From the NCBI RefSeq assembly GCF_014202315.1, contig NZ_JACHGN010000005.1, forward strand, positions 541,903-605,902: a stretch of 64,000 nucleotides of DNA, written 5' to 3'. The notes below the pieces were generated by a model, which had not been told where the DNA came from, made no database searches, and worked only from the letters and a program-made list of their open reading frames with translations. The position numbers and the translations under genes were made by a program. Positions 50,606-60,726 of the stretch are shown here, one piece after another; the stretch's first letter is position 1; each line of letters begins with the position of its first letter. Source of the stretch: Thermocatellispora tengchongensis (GTDB lineage Bacteria > Actinomycetota > Actinomycetes > Streptosporangiales > Streptosporangiaceae).

Positions 50606-50623
50606 TGACTAGTCATTCAGTCA
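50606..50623. promoter_or_regulatory. Inverted repeat upstream of the saccharopine-dehydrogenase-like gene
   Basis: TGACTAGTCATTCAGTCA contains the perfect palindrome TGACTAGTCA (50606-50615) and a second AGTCA, so TGACT/AGTCA arms occur at two spacings. It begins 16 bases before the ATG. TGAC-type inverted repeats are common TetR or GntR targets; the regulator is not apparent. Confidence 0.5.
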
Positions 50624-50664
50624 ATGAAGCGGGCGCGGGATGGCGGCGGCCGGAGAAACGAAGG

Positions 50665-50698
50665 GGCGCTCCGGGGCGGGGGGTGCTCCCGGAGCGCC
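50665..50698 (-). terminator. Hairpin terminator candidate downstream of the solute-binding-protein gene
   Basis: GGCGCTCCGGG (50665-50675) and CCCGGAGCGCC (50688-50698) are perfect 11-bp arms with a 12-base loop. There is no T-tract, as is frequent in high-GC actinobacteria. Confidence 0.6.
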
Positions 50699-50814
50699 GG
50701 CAGGCGCCGCCCAGCGGGGGGATAGGGCGCGCCCGCGGTCTTCGCGCACGCCGGAGGCGTGCCACACCGGGGAGGCGGCACACGATGGCACGGCGCGGGT
50801 AAAGGGACCCCCGC

Positions 50815-51990
50815 CTAGTCCACCAGGGTGCGCCAGCGGCTCTCCCATTCGGTGTAGTCAGTGCATTCCCCGTCTTGGCCGCCGCAATCCCCCGATGGGC
50901 GAACGGCAAAGGAAACCCGGTCCAGCCAGGCGTCCTCGCCCACGTGGAAGGCGGCGCAGACGCGCCCGGCGCGGCCGTTGCAGGCGTCGGGGTCGGCGGG
51001 GGCCAGCCCGGTCCAGGCGGCGGCCTGGCGTTGCACGTCGGTGGAGCTCATCCAGGCCAGCCACCGGTAGGCGCAGTTGGGGTGGGCGGCCTCCGCGGAG
51101 ATCATCCAGGCGTCGGCGCGGCCGGGCATCCGCCCGCCGGTCACCGCGCGCACCTGCCGGCCCGCCGCCCGCAGGAGCTGCAGATCGTACGGCGTCGCCT
51201 GCGCCGCCGCGAGATCGCCCGTCGCGAACCCCTCGATGACGTCCAGGGAGTCGAGGAAGTAGGACCGCTCGTCGCCGTCGCGCTCGGCCAGCAGCGCAAC
51301 CGCCCGGTCGAGCTGCTCGCGGGTGAGCTGGTACGGGTCCTGCACGCCGAGCGCCAGCGCCGCGGCGGCGATGGTCAGCGGATCGTCGCGCAGGGCGGTG
51401 GCGCCGCCCGCGGTGAACAGGCCGCGCCAGTCCTTCGGCCCGCCCTCGTCGTAGAGGACCTGGTCGGCGGACCACAGGAACGGCACTCCGTACGTCTTGC
51501 CGTCGCGGGTGTAGGCGGGCAGCGAGCGCAGCCGCTTGGGCATCTCGTGGAAGCCGGGCACCAGCGCGGTGTCGATCTGCCTGACCTTGCCCTGCCCGAT
51601 CAGCAGCCCGGCCAGCTCCGGCGAGGCCGACACCACGTCGTAGGACTTCTCGGCGTACCGCTGCGCCAGCTCGGCCGGGGTGCGCACCTGGTCCAGGGTG
51701 GTGACCCGGCAGCCGCTCTCGCGCTCGAAGGCGGCCACCCAGTTGGCCCTGCTGTCGGTGCCGCCGTACTCGACGTAGCCGCGGTAGCCCAGCACGGTGA
51801 TCTGGCCCTCGCCCTCGCCGATCGAGGGGGTCGGGGTGGGCGTCGGAGTCGCGGCCTTGGATGCGATCCGGGCCGAGGCGGCGGGGGGCGAGGTGTCGGC
51901 AGTGTGTGAGGTCTGCGCGGTGGCCGTGCCGCATGCCGCCAGGGCGAGACAGCACGCTCCGGCCAGCGCCGCCACTCGCCCGCCCCGCAT
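50815..51990 (-). CDS. Extracellular solute-binding lipoprotein, polyamine-type (PotD-like)
   Basis: The gene encodes about 391 residues. A signal sequence ends in a lipobox (LALAACG), a Ser/Thr/Pro linker follows, then a type II periplasmic-binding fold: ITVLGYRGYVEYGG, WVAAFERESGCRVTTLDQV, YDVVSASPELAGLLIGQGKV and YAYRWLAWM-like C-terminal features. The pattern resembles spermidine/putrescine-binding proteins. No permease or ATPase is adjacent, so it is an orphan. The ATG at 51990 (GAGAGGGG upstream) is preferred to the ATG at 52020. It lies 77 bp downstream of mmsA and may be co-transcribed. Confidence 0.8.
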   Translation of the reverse strand: MRGGRVAALAGACCLALAACGTATAQTSHTADTSPPAASARIASKAATPTPTPTPSIGEGEGQITVLGYRGYVEYGGTDSRANWVAAFERESGCRVTTLDQVRTPAELAQRYAEKSYDVVSASPELAGLLIGQGKVRQIDTALVPGFHEMPKRLRSLPAYTRDGKTYGVPFLWSADQVLYDEGGPKDWRGLFTAGGATALRDDPLTIAAAALALGVQDPYQLTREQLDRAVALLAERDGDERSYFLDSLDVIEGFATGDLAAAQATPYDLQLLRAAGRQVRAVTGGRMPGRADAWMISAEAAHPNCAYRWLAWMSSTDVQRQAAAWTGLAPADPDACNGRAGRVCAAFHVGEDAWLDRVSFAVRPSGDCGGQDGECTDYTEWESRWRTLVD

Positions 51991-52067
51991 CACCCGCTCG
52001 CCCCTCTCACCGCTCGGCATCGACTGTGGGGAGCCTACCGGCGAAACGCCCCCGGCGCGGCGGCCGT

Positions 52068-53578
<1,511 letters not shown>

Positions 53579-53582
<4 letters not shown>

Positions 53583-54877
53583 GCCGTCACCTCCGCGTTG
53601 ATGGTCTCCAGGGCGTGCACGATGATGCCCAGGCCCTCGCGCGCCTCGTCGCCGGTGAGGGTGAGCGGCGGGGCCATGCGGATGGCGCTGCCGTACAGGC
53701 CGCCCTTGCCGGCCAGCAGCCCGGCCTCCTTGGTCAGCTCCATGAACCTGGCGGCCAGCGCGGGGGCGTGCGCGCCGGTGGCCGGATCGACCAGCTCGAC
53801 CGCGAACATCAGCCCCTTGCCGCGCACGTCGCCCACGACCGGCAGCCGCGCCGCCGCCTCCTTCAGCCCCTCGATGATCAGCGTGCCGGTGCGCAGCGCG
53901 TTGGCCTGCAGATCGTGGTCGAGCACGTAGTCCAGCGTGGCGTTGGCCGCGGCGGTGGCGACCGGGTTGCCGCCGAAGGTGGACAGGCCGACCGCGTGCG
54001 GGCCGTCCATCAGGTCGCCGCGGGCCACGACGCCGCCGATGGCGAAGCCGTTGCCGAGCCCCTTGGCGAAGGTCATCATGTCCGGGGTCACGCCGTGGTT
54101 CTGGATGCCGAAGAACGCGCTGCCGGTACGCCCCCAGCCGGTCTGCACCTCGTCGGAGATGAACAGGATGCCCTCTTCGTCCAGGACCTCCTTGTACGCC
54201 GCGAACAGCCCGTCGGGCGCCATGGTGAAGCCGCCGACCCCCTGGATCGGCTCGGCGATCAGCGCGGCGACCCCCTTCGCGGCCTCGGTGGCCAGCACGT
54301 GGCGCAGGTCGTCCACGCAGGCGGCGATGTAGTCGGCGTCGCTCATGCCGCGGAACTGCGCGAGGTGCCGGTCGGCGCCGTGCAGGAAGTGCACGTTCAG
54401 CGGGGAGAGCGAGCTGTTCTTCCAGGACCGGTTGCCGGTGACGGCGATGGCGCCGAAGGAGCGGCCGTGGTAGCTCTGCCGCATGGCCAAGACCTCGTCG
54501 GACTTGCGCGCGTACGTCGCGAGCAGCAGCGCGGTCTCGTTGGCCTCGGTGCCGCTGTTGGTGAAGAACACCTTGGCGTCGGGGATGCCGGACAGCCGGG
54601 CGATCTTCTCGGCCAGCTCGATCTGGCCGCGCAGCAGGTAGACGGTGGAGGTGTGCACGACGCCGGTGGCGATCTGCCGCTCGACGGCCTCGCGCACCTC
54701 GGGCACGTCGTAGCCGATCATGTTGGTCAGGATGCCCGCGAAGAAGTCCAGGTAGGTCTTCCCGGACGCGTCGACGACGCGGTTGCCCTTGCCGCCGACG
54801 ATCTCGATGGGCTCGGAGTAGTTCAGGGCCAGCCAGTTCGGCATGACCGCACGGTGGCGCGCGAGGAGGTCCGACAT
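53579..54877 (-). CDS. Class III omega-aminotransferase (beta-alanine/GABA-type)
   Basis: The gene encodes 432 residues: NSGTEANETALLLATYARK (phosphate-binding region), YHGRSFGAIAVTG, the Asp in ISDEVQTGWGRTG, the PLP Lys in TFAKGLGNGFAIGGVVA and GGNPVATAAANATLDYV. It transfers the amino group of an omega-amino acid to a keto acid. Coupling to mmsA, overlapping by 4 bp, favours beta-alanine or 3-aminoisobutyrate, giving (methyl)malonate semialdehyde. The ATG at 54877 follows a GGTAC-rich leader. The gap upstream contains a perfect palindrome (54987-55006). Confidence 0.88.
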
Positions 54878-54986
54878 GGTACGAGTATCCCGGTTATCGA
54901 CTGGTACTCCTATTGGCAAGATGTCGCAACAGGACGGAAACACCTTACAAGCTGTAGCCTATCCGACCCGGAAAACCACTATATGA

Positions 54987-55006
54987 CCTTATGTAAAGAC
55001 ATAAGG
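54987..55006. promoter_or_regulatory. Perfect 8-4-8 palindrome CCTTATGT-N4-ACATAAGG
   Basis: The arms at 54987-54994 and 54999-55006 are exactly inverse. It lies in the 311-bp gap (54878-55188) between the aminotransferase-mmsA operon and the small secreted-protein gene, which is otherwise without a gene. It could control either side. The gap also holds a GATCGCCCC / GGGG...CGATC stretch around 55080-55125. Confidence 0.6.
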
Positions 55007-55188
55007 AACTGATTTCTGCGGGCGAAGAAGGCGTTTGATGCGCATATCCCAAGGTATAGGGAGCCCTAGCAGGGAAAATGGAGATCGCCCCACTTTGGGG
55101 GACCCTGGGACTTCGATCCCGGGGACGTGACAGGCGGTCTGTCCATGGCCCGCCGGGCCCGCGAGGCCGCCGGAACGGGGGAATCCAC

Positions 55189-55452
55189 ATGCGCAAGATG
55201 CTCACCGGCCTCGGGCTGGCGTTCTTCCTGACGCTCGCCCCGGCAGCCGCGGTCTCGGCCGAGACACCGGCCGCGCCCGTCGCGCACAGCCAGGTCACAC
55301 CGGCCCCGCAGCAGAACGACAGGGACGGCGGCGGCAACGCCGGCCTTTGGGGCCTGCTCGGCCTGGCGGGCCTGCTCGGCCTCATGGGCATGCGCAGGCG
55401 GCACGAGCACACGGCACGCGACCACGTCACCGGTACGCGGCCCCACCCGTGA
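55189..55452 (+). CDS. Small secreted protein with C-terminal WG/Gly membrane anchor
   Basis: The gene encodes 87 residues. A signal peptide (MRKMLTGLGLAFFLTLAPAAAVSA), a short Pro/Gln/Asp-rich middle and then WGLLGLAGLLGLMGMRRR are visible. The last segment is a Gly/Leu membrane helix followed by Arg, the layout of sortable or self-anchoring WGxxGxxG-type C-terminal tails. The ATG at 55189 has GGGGGA six bases upstream. The mature extracellular part is only about 25 residues, so it may be structural or a precursor. No adjacent sortase. Confidence 0.75.
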   Translation: MRKMLTGLGLAFFLTLAPAAAVSAETPAAPVAHSQVTPAPQQNDRDGGGNAGLWGLLGLAGLLGLMGMRRRHEHTARDHVTGTRPHP

Positions 55453-55468
55453 CCGGGAAGGCCGCAGC

Positions 55469-55499
55469 GGGGCCGCCGGTCACGATCTCCGGCGGCCCC
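55469..55499. terminator. Bidirectional hairpin terminator
   Basis: GGGGCCGCCGG (55469-55479) and CCGGCGGCCCC (55489-55499) are perfect 11-bp arms with a 9-base loop. It lies between the convergent WG-protein and MFS genes. No T-tract. Confidence 0.75.
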
Positions 55500-55533
55500 T
55501 AGCGGGCCCGGCGCCACCTGCGCACGCCTGGGG

Positions 55534-57078
55534 TCAGACGCCCGCCTTGTCCGTCTCCACCGCGACCGCGGGGGCGGCCGGGCGGCGGATCACGGCGAGC
55601 GCGAGCAGCGTGGCGCAGACGCAGGCGGCCGCGCCCACCCAGGATCCCAGGGACATCGCGGAGACGAACGCCTCGTCGGCCGTCCTGATCAGCCCGGGGT
55701 CCTGGAACTGGTCGGCCCAGGCGATCGACTCCCTGGCGGCGGCCGGGGCGCTCTCCGGCATCGAGGCGGTGTAGAACCCGGCCAGGACGCTGCCGAGCAC
55801 GGCCACGCTGAGGGCCACCCCGACCTGCTGCACGGTGTCGTTGAGCGCCGAGCCGACGCCGGCGTGCTGGGGCGGCACCGCGCCGAGCAGCGTCGTGTAC
55901 GCCGCGGGCCCGGCCAGGCCGCCGCCGACGCCCATGACGAGCAGGCCGGCGATCATGGTGCCGTAGCCGTCCTCCGGCCCGACGAAGGACAGCAGCGCGA
56001 AGCCGGCGCCCATGACGAGCAGGCCGCCGCCGATGAGGGCCCGGTTGCTCACCTTCTGCCCCAGGCCCGCGCCGACGGCGTTGAACAGCGTGGCGGCCAC
56101 GGCGTACGGCAGCAGCGCGAGGCCCGCGGCCATCACGCTGTAGTCCAGCACGAACTGCAGATACTGGGTCAGCATCAGCAGCAGCGCGCCGCTGCCGAAG
56201 GACAGCAGCACGATGGAGAAGCTGGCCCCGCTGAAGTTGCGGTCGCGGAACAGGCGCAGCGGCAGCATCGGGTGCGCGGTGCGCAGCTCCCACACCGCGA
56301 ACGCGACCAGGGTGAGCACGCCGACGGCCAGCGCGGCCAGGGGGCCGGTCGCGGCCCAGCCCTGGTGCGGGCCGGCGATCACGTAGTAGACCACGCCCGT
56401 CATCCCGGCGGCCGACAGCACCACGCCGAGCGGGTCGATCCGCCGGGCGGGGGCGCGCGACTCGGGCATGAACACGATCGCGGCGCCGATCGCGAGCACG
56501 GCGACCGGCACGTTGAGCAGGAACACCGAGCCCCACCAGTAGTGCTGGAGCAGGAAGCCGCCCACGATCGGCCCGGCCACCATGCCCACCATGGCCACCG
56601 CGCTCCAGGCGGCGAAGGCCACGCGGCGCTCCTGCTCGTTGTCGAACACCGTGATCAGGATCGACAGGGTGCTCGGCATGAGCAGCGAGCCGCCGACGCC
56701 CATCAGCACCCGTACGGCGATGAGGTGCCAGGGCTCGGTGGCGGCCAGGGCGAGCAACGAGGCTCCACCGAGGACGGCGAGGCCGATGATCAGCAGGCGC
56801 CGCCGGCCGTAGCGGTCGGACAGGCTGCCCGAGGTGAGCAGCAGGCCGGCGAAGACCAGCACGTAGGCGTCGATGATCCACTGCACGTCGGCAGGGGTGG
56901 CGCGCAGGTCGCGCATGAGGGAGGGGATGGCGAGGTTGAGGACGGTGTTGTCCACCACGAGCACGAGCAGGCTCAGGCAGAGCACCACGAGCGTCCACCA
57001 CCGCCGTGGGTCGCGCCGCGTGACCGGCGCTTCCGGGGCCGCGTCGTCGTCTCGTACGATGTTCGAGGTCACTCGCAC
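55534..57078 (-). CDS. MFS drug exporter, 14-helix DHA2 (EmrB/QacA) type
   Basis: The gene encodes about 514 residues with around 14 membrane helices. The motif-A-type loop SGSLSDRYGRRRLLIIG is present, motif D1-like LVVDNTVLNLAIPSLMRDL is in the first helix, and PIVGGFLLQHYWWGSVFLLNVPV is the DHA2 signature in helix 5. It exports hydrophobic compounds in exchange for protons. GTG at 57078 lies within an operator half, and GTG at 57072 is an equally possible start. It is divergent from a TetR gene, with two operators between, the classic repressor/exporter arrangement. Confidence 0.9.
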   Translation of the reverse strand: MRVTSNIVRDDDAAPEAPVTRRDPRRWWTLVVLCLSLLVLVVDNTVLNLAIPSLMRDLRATPADVQWIIDAYVLVFAGLLLTSGSLSDRYGRRRLLIIGLAVLGGASLLALAATEPWHLIAVRVLMGVGGSLLMPSTLSILITVFDNEQERRVAFAAWSAVAMVGMVAGPIVGGFLLQHYWWGSVFLLNVPVAVLAIGAAIVFMPESRAPARRIDPLGVVLSAAGMTGVVYYVIAGPHQGWAATGPLAALAVGVLTLVAFAVWELRTAHPMLPLRLFRDRNFSGASFSIVLLSFGSGALLLMLTQYLQFVLDYSVMAAGLALLPYAVAATLFNAVGAGLGQKVSNRALIGGGLLVMGAGFALLSFVGPEDGYGTMIAGLLVMGVGGGLAGPAAYTTLLGAVPPQHAGVGSALNDTVQQVGVALSVAVLGSVLAGFYTASMPESAPAAARESIAWADQFQDPGLIRTADEAFVSAMSLGSWVGAAACVCATLLALAVIRRPAAPAVAVETDKAGV

Positions 57079-57108
57079 AGTGTACGACGCCTCTCGAACA
57101 CTGTGCGA
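57073..57108. promoter_or_regulatory. Pair of TetR operators between MFS exporter and tetR
   Basis: Two sites share the form TCG-N9-CGA: TCGCACAGTGTACGA (57073-57087) and TCGAACACTGTGCGA (57094-57108). They start 21 bp apart, two helix turns, and their 12-bp cores CTCGCACAGTGT and ACACTGTGCGAG are inverse to each other. Binding would cover the MFS start and the tetR promoter. Confidence 0.75.
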
Positions 57109-57145
57109 GAGGTTTTATGCTGGAGCCTGACGAGGGAGGTCGCTC

Positions 57146-57919
57146 GTGGTCGGCAAGCAGCAGTACGCCACGGTGTGGGCCCGCGAGGCCGCCGAGGGCG
57201 CGCGCCGCGCGGCGCAGACCGCCCCGGCCGGGCTCAACCGCACCCAGATCGTCCGCGCCGCTCTGGAGATCCTCGACGCCGAGGGCCTGGATTCGCTCAG
57301 CATGCGCCGCCTGGGCACCAAGCTCGGCGTCGGCGCGACCTCGCTGTACTGGTACGTCGCGAACAAGGGCGAGCTGATCGACCTGGCGATGGACGAGGTG
57401 TACGGCGAGGTGGCGCTGCCGCCCGCGGCCGGCATCGGCTGGCGCGAGGCGGCCAAGGTCTTCGCCCACAGCCTGCACCGCACCCTGCTGCGCCACCCCT
57501 GGGCGACCCGCATTCTCGGCGCCCGCCCGGCCATGGGACCCAACGCGATGGACCTGTCCGAGCGCGCGATGGCGCTGTTCGAGGACGCCGGCTTCACCGG
57601 CACCGACATCGACTACGCGCTGTCCACGGTGATGTCCTTCACCCTGGGCCTGTCGGTCTCCGAGGCGTCCTGGGCCGAGACCCTCAAGAGCAGCCGCATG
57701 TCCGACGACGAATGGATGGCCCAGCACACCGAGGCGCTGCGGACCGCGCTGGCGGGCCGGCCCCGGCTGGCCGCGATCCACGCCAAGCTGCTCGCCGAGG
57801 ACGGCCCGCCGGCGCGCCAGGCCCGCTTCGACTACGGCCTGGACGCCATCCTCGACGGCCTGGCGGCCCGCCTCGACGCCCGCCGCCAGGAGCCGGCGCA
57901 CGCCGAGGACGTTCGCTGA
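57146..57919 (+). CDS. TetR-family regulator of the MFS exporter
   Basis: The gene encodes 257 residues. An N-terminal extension of about 30 residues precedes the helix-turn-helix (ALEILDAEGLDSLSMRRLGTKLGVG, then SLYWYVANKGELIDL). The C-terminal domain is of the TetR_C_1 (tetracycline-repressor-like) type, with HRTLLRHPWATRILGARPAMGPN. The GTG at 57146 has GGGAGG six bases upstream. It is divergent from the DHA2 exporter and probably represses it and itself through the TCG-N9-CGA sites. Confidence 0.88.
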   Translation: MVGKQQYATVWAREAAEGARRAAQTAPAGLNRTQIVRAALEILDAEGLDSLSMRRLGTKLGVGATSLYWYVANKGELIDLAMDEVYGEVALPPAAGIGWREAAKVFAHSLHRTLLRHPWATRILGARPAMGPNAMDLSERAMALFEDAGFTGTDIDYALSTVMSFTLGLSVSEASWAETLKSSRMSDDEWMAQHTEALRTALAGRPRLAAIHAKLLAEDGPPARQARFDYGLDAILDGLAARLDARRQEPAHAEDVR

Positions 57920-57976
57920 CAGCCTGTAACCGGGCAGGGGAAGCGTTTTTACATTCTGATGGGATAATCTCGGGAC

Positions 57977-59587
57977 GTGCTGCCCACCGTCGCGGATGTG
58001 CTCGCCCTCGACCCCGTACGCCGGGGCGGTCCCCGGGTCGTCGCCGGCGCCGACCGGCTCGACACCCGCGTCCGCTGGGTGCACGTCGGCGAGGTCACCG
58101 ACATCGCCCACCTGCTGCGCGGCGGCGAGCTGGTGCTCACCACCGGCATCGCGCTGCCCGACGAGCCCGAGAAGCTGGTCGACTACATCGGCGAGCTGTC
58201 GGCGGTCGGCGCCTCGGGCCTGATCGTGGAGCTGGGCCGCAAGTTCATCAAGGAGCTGCCCCGCGTGGTCGTCAAGGCCGCCGAGGAGCACGGCCTGCCG
58301 CTGATCACGCTGGCCCGCGAGACCCAGTTCGTGCAGATCACCGAGTCGGTGCACGCCCGGATCATCGACCGCCAGCTTGAGGAGCTGCGCGCCTCGGAGC
58401 AACTGCACGAGGTGTTCACCCAGCTCTCGGTGGAGGGCGCGTCGCCGGCCGACGTGCTCGCCCAGGTCGCCCGGCTGTCCGGGCGGCCGGTGCTGCTGGA
58501 GAACCTGGCCCACCAGGTGCTGGCCTGCGAGCCCGCAGGGCGCGACACCGGCGAGCTGCTGGGGAGCTGGGAGAGCCGTTCCCGCACGGTCGCGCCCGAG
58601 CAGCGCACGGCGTACGACGCGGCGTCGGGCTGGCTGGTCGCCATGGTCGGCGCCCGCGGGCAGGACTGGGGGCGGCTGATCCTACTGTGCGAGCAGGAGC
58701 CAGGCCCGCGCGAGATCGTGCTGGTCGAGCGGGCCGCCACCACGCTCGCGCTCGGCCGCCTGCTGGAACGGCACCAGGAGAGCCTGGAGCGGCGCGCGCA
58801 CGGCACGATCATCAACGGCATACTCACCCACGCCTACGCCGACCCCGACGACGCCGCGGCCCGCGCCCGCGCGGTCGGCGTCCCGCTGTCCGGGCGCAAG
58901 CTGATCAGCCTGGTGCTGCGGCTGACCGAGACCGTGGACACCGCGCTCGACGGCCAGGCGCAGCTCGGCGAGCTGGCCGAGGCGACCGCCGCCGCCTGCC
59001 GCCAGGTCAAGCTGCCCGCCCTGGTCGGCGCGCTCGACGGCGGCCGGGTCGCGGTGCTGCTGCCGCTGCCGCCGCGCGTGGCCGCCGAGACCGCGCTGAC
59101 CAACCTCGCCGACCGGCTGCGCGGCACCTTCTCCCGCGCGTTCGTGCTGGCCGCCGGGTCGGTGGTCGACTCGGTCAAGGACGTGCGGCGCAGCTTCCTG
59201 GAGGCCGAGCAGGTCTCCGACGTGGCGGTGCGCCAGCCCGACGGGCGCGTCTACTACCGGCTGCCCGACCTGCGGCTGCGCGGCCTGCTGCACCTGCTGC
59301 GCGACGACGCCCGGGTGCAGACCTTCGCCGAGCGCGAGCTGGGCGCGCTGCTGGCGCACGACGCGCAGCGCGGCGGCGACCTGGCCCGCATCCTGCGCAT
59401 CTACCTCGACTCGGGCCGCAACAAGGCCGTGGCCGCGCAGAAGGCCCACCTGTCGCGCCCCGCCTTCTACGACCGTCTGCGCCGCCTGGAGCGCATCCTC
59501 GACACCGACCTCGACGACGTCGAGTCCTGCCTGTCCCTCCACGTCGCACTGCTGGCGCTGGAGTCGTTCCGAAGGGAGAGCCGGTGA
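57977..59587 (+). CDS. PucR-family transcriptional regulator
   Basis: The gene encodes 536 residues. The N-terminal PucR domain has RWVHVGEVTDIAHLLRGGELVLTTGIALP. A long central region follows, with a GGDEF-like fold, and the C-terminal PucR helix-turn-helix contains LDSGRNKAVAAQKAHLSRPAFYDRLRRLERIL. The GTG at 57977 is preceded by GGGA only weakly. Its last codons overlap the start of the P1 peptidase gene (GTGA), so regulator and enzyme are co-translated. The regulator probably responds to the peptidase substrate or product. It shares only domain layout with the PucR at 45973. Confidence 0.88.
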   Translation: MLPTVADVLALDPVRRGGPRVVAGADRLDTRVRWVHVGEVTDIAHLLRGGELVLTTGIALPDEPEKLVDYIGELSAVGASGLIVELGRKFIKELPRVVVKAAEEHGLPLITLARETQFVQITESVHARIIDRQLEELRASEQLHEVFTQLSVEGASPADVLAQVARLSGRPVLLENLAHQVLACEPAGRDTGELLGSWESRSRTVAPEQRTAYDAASGWLVAMVGARGQDWGRLILLCEQEPGPREIVLVERAATTLALGRLLERHQESLERRAHGTIINGILTHAYADPDDAAARARAVGVPLSGRKLISLVLRLTETVDTALDGQAQLGELAEATAAACRQVKLPALVGALDGGRVAVLLPLPPRVAAETALTNLADRLRGTFSRAFVLAAGSVVDSVKDVRRSFLEAEQVSDVAVRQPDGRVYYRLPDLRLRGLLHLLRDDARVQTFAERELGALLAHDAQRGGDLARILRIYLDSGRNKAVAAQKAHLSRPAFYDRLRRLERILDTDLDDVESCLSLHVALLALESFRRESR

Positions 59588-60666
59588 GGGCTCGCGACCA
59601 CGGCATCGTCATCGGCACCGGCGAGCCGGGCCCGTACAACGCGATCACCGACGTGCCGGGGGTGCGCGTCGGCCACTGCACGCTGATCCGCGGCTCGGGA
59701 CCGCGCGTGGTCGGCGAGGGGCCCGTGCGCACCGGGGTCACGGTGGTGCTGCCGCACGGCGGCTCGGTCTTCGAGGAGCCGGTGTACGCCGGCTACCACT
59801 GGCTCAACGGCAACGGCGAGATGACCGGCATGGCGTTCCTGGGCGAGTTCGGCATGCTGTCCTCGCCCATCGGGCTGACCAACACCGCCTCGGTGGGCGT
59901 GGTCCGCGACGCGCTGGTCGAGATCGAGGTCGGCGCGCTGGGCAAGGGGCGCATGGCCTGGTCGCTGACGGTCGTGGCCGAGACCTGGGACGGACTGCTC
60001 AACGACATCGACGGCATGCACGTGACGCCGGAGCACGTGCGCGAGGCGTACCAGGCGGCCTCCTCCGGTCCGGTGGCCGAGGGCGCGGTCGGCGGCGGCA
60101 CCGGCATGATCTGTCACGGGTTCAAGGGCGGCTGCGGCACCGCCTCACGGCTCGTGGACGGCTACACCGTCGGGGTGCTGGTGCAGGCCAACCACGGCCG
60201 CCGCGACCGGCTGACGGTCAACGGCGTGCCGGTCGGCCGGGCGCTGGACGACGTCCCCCTGCCCGGCCCGCTGCCCGGTGCCGTGCGCGAGGGCGCGGGG
60301 TCGATCATCGGGATCGTGGCCACCGACGCGCCGCTGCTGCCCCACCAGTGCGTGCGGCTGGCCCGGCGCGCCGCGCTGGGCGTGGCCAGGACCGGGGGCG
60401 CGGGCGAGAACTCCAGCGGCGACGGCTTCCTGTGCTTCGCCACCGGCAACCGCGACCTGCCCCCCAACGTGATGGGCGCGCACCCGGCACGCACCTTCCA
60501 GGTGACCGCGCTGGCCGATGACCACATCGACCCGCTGTTCTACGCGGCGATCGAGGCCACCGAAGAGGCGATCGTCAACGCGCTGCTCTGCGCCGAGACC
60601 ATGACCGGCGCCGACGGCTTCACCGCGCACGCCCTCGACGGCGTCCGCCTGGCCGCCCTGCTGTGA
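59584..60666 (+). CDS. P1 family (DmpA/BapA-like) N-terminal-nucleophile aminopeptidase
   Basis: The gene encodes 360 residues of peptidase family S58/P1: PGPYNAITDVPGVRVGHCTLI at the N-terminus, GYHWLNGNGEMTG, GAVGGGTGMICHGFKGG and GGAGENSSGDGFLCF. The last contains the serine that becomes the N-terminal nucleophile after autocleavage. Relatives are D- or beta-aminopeptidases that remove D-Ala, beta-alanine or Gly from peptides and amides. The GTG at 59584 overlaps the pucR stop. A strong hairpin follows. Coupling to a PucR regulator suggests inducible use of amide-linked amino acids (inference). Confidence 0.9.
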   Translation: MRARDHGIVIGTGEPGPYNAITDVPGVRVGHCTLIRGSGPRVVGEGPVRTGVTVVLPHGGSVFEEPVYAGYHWLNGNGEMTGMAFLGEFGMLSSPIGLTNTASVGVVRDALVEIEVGALGKGRMAWSLTVVAETWDGLLNDIDGMHVTPEHVREAYQAASSGPVAEGAVGGGTGMICHGFKGGCGTASRLVDGYTVGVLVQANHGRRDRLTVNGVPVGRALDDVPLPGPLPGAVREGAGSIIGIVATDAPLLPHQCVRLARRAALGVARTGGAGENSSGDGFLCFATGNRDLPPNVMGAHPARTFQVTALADDHIDPLFYAAIEATEEAIVNALLCAETMTGADGFTAHALDGVRLAALL

Positions 60667-60684
60667 CGCTGCTGTGACGGTGAG

Positions 60685-60726
60685 GGCGCAAGCCGTACAG
60701 GACCCAGAATCTGTACGGCTTGCGCC
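60685..60726 (+). terminator. Strong 16-bp hairpin terminator
   Basis: GGCGCAAGCCGTACAG (60685-60700) and CTGTACGGCTTGCGCC (60711-60726) are perfect arms around a 10-base loop, 18 bases after the peptidase stop. No T-tract follows, as in many actinobacterial terminators. Confidence 0.85.
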
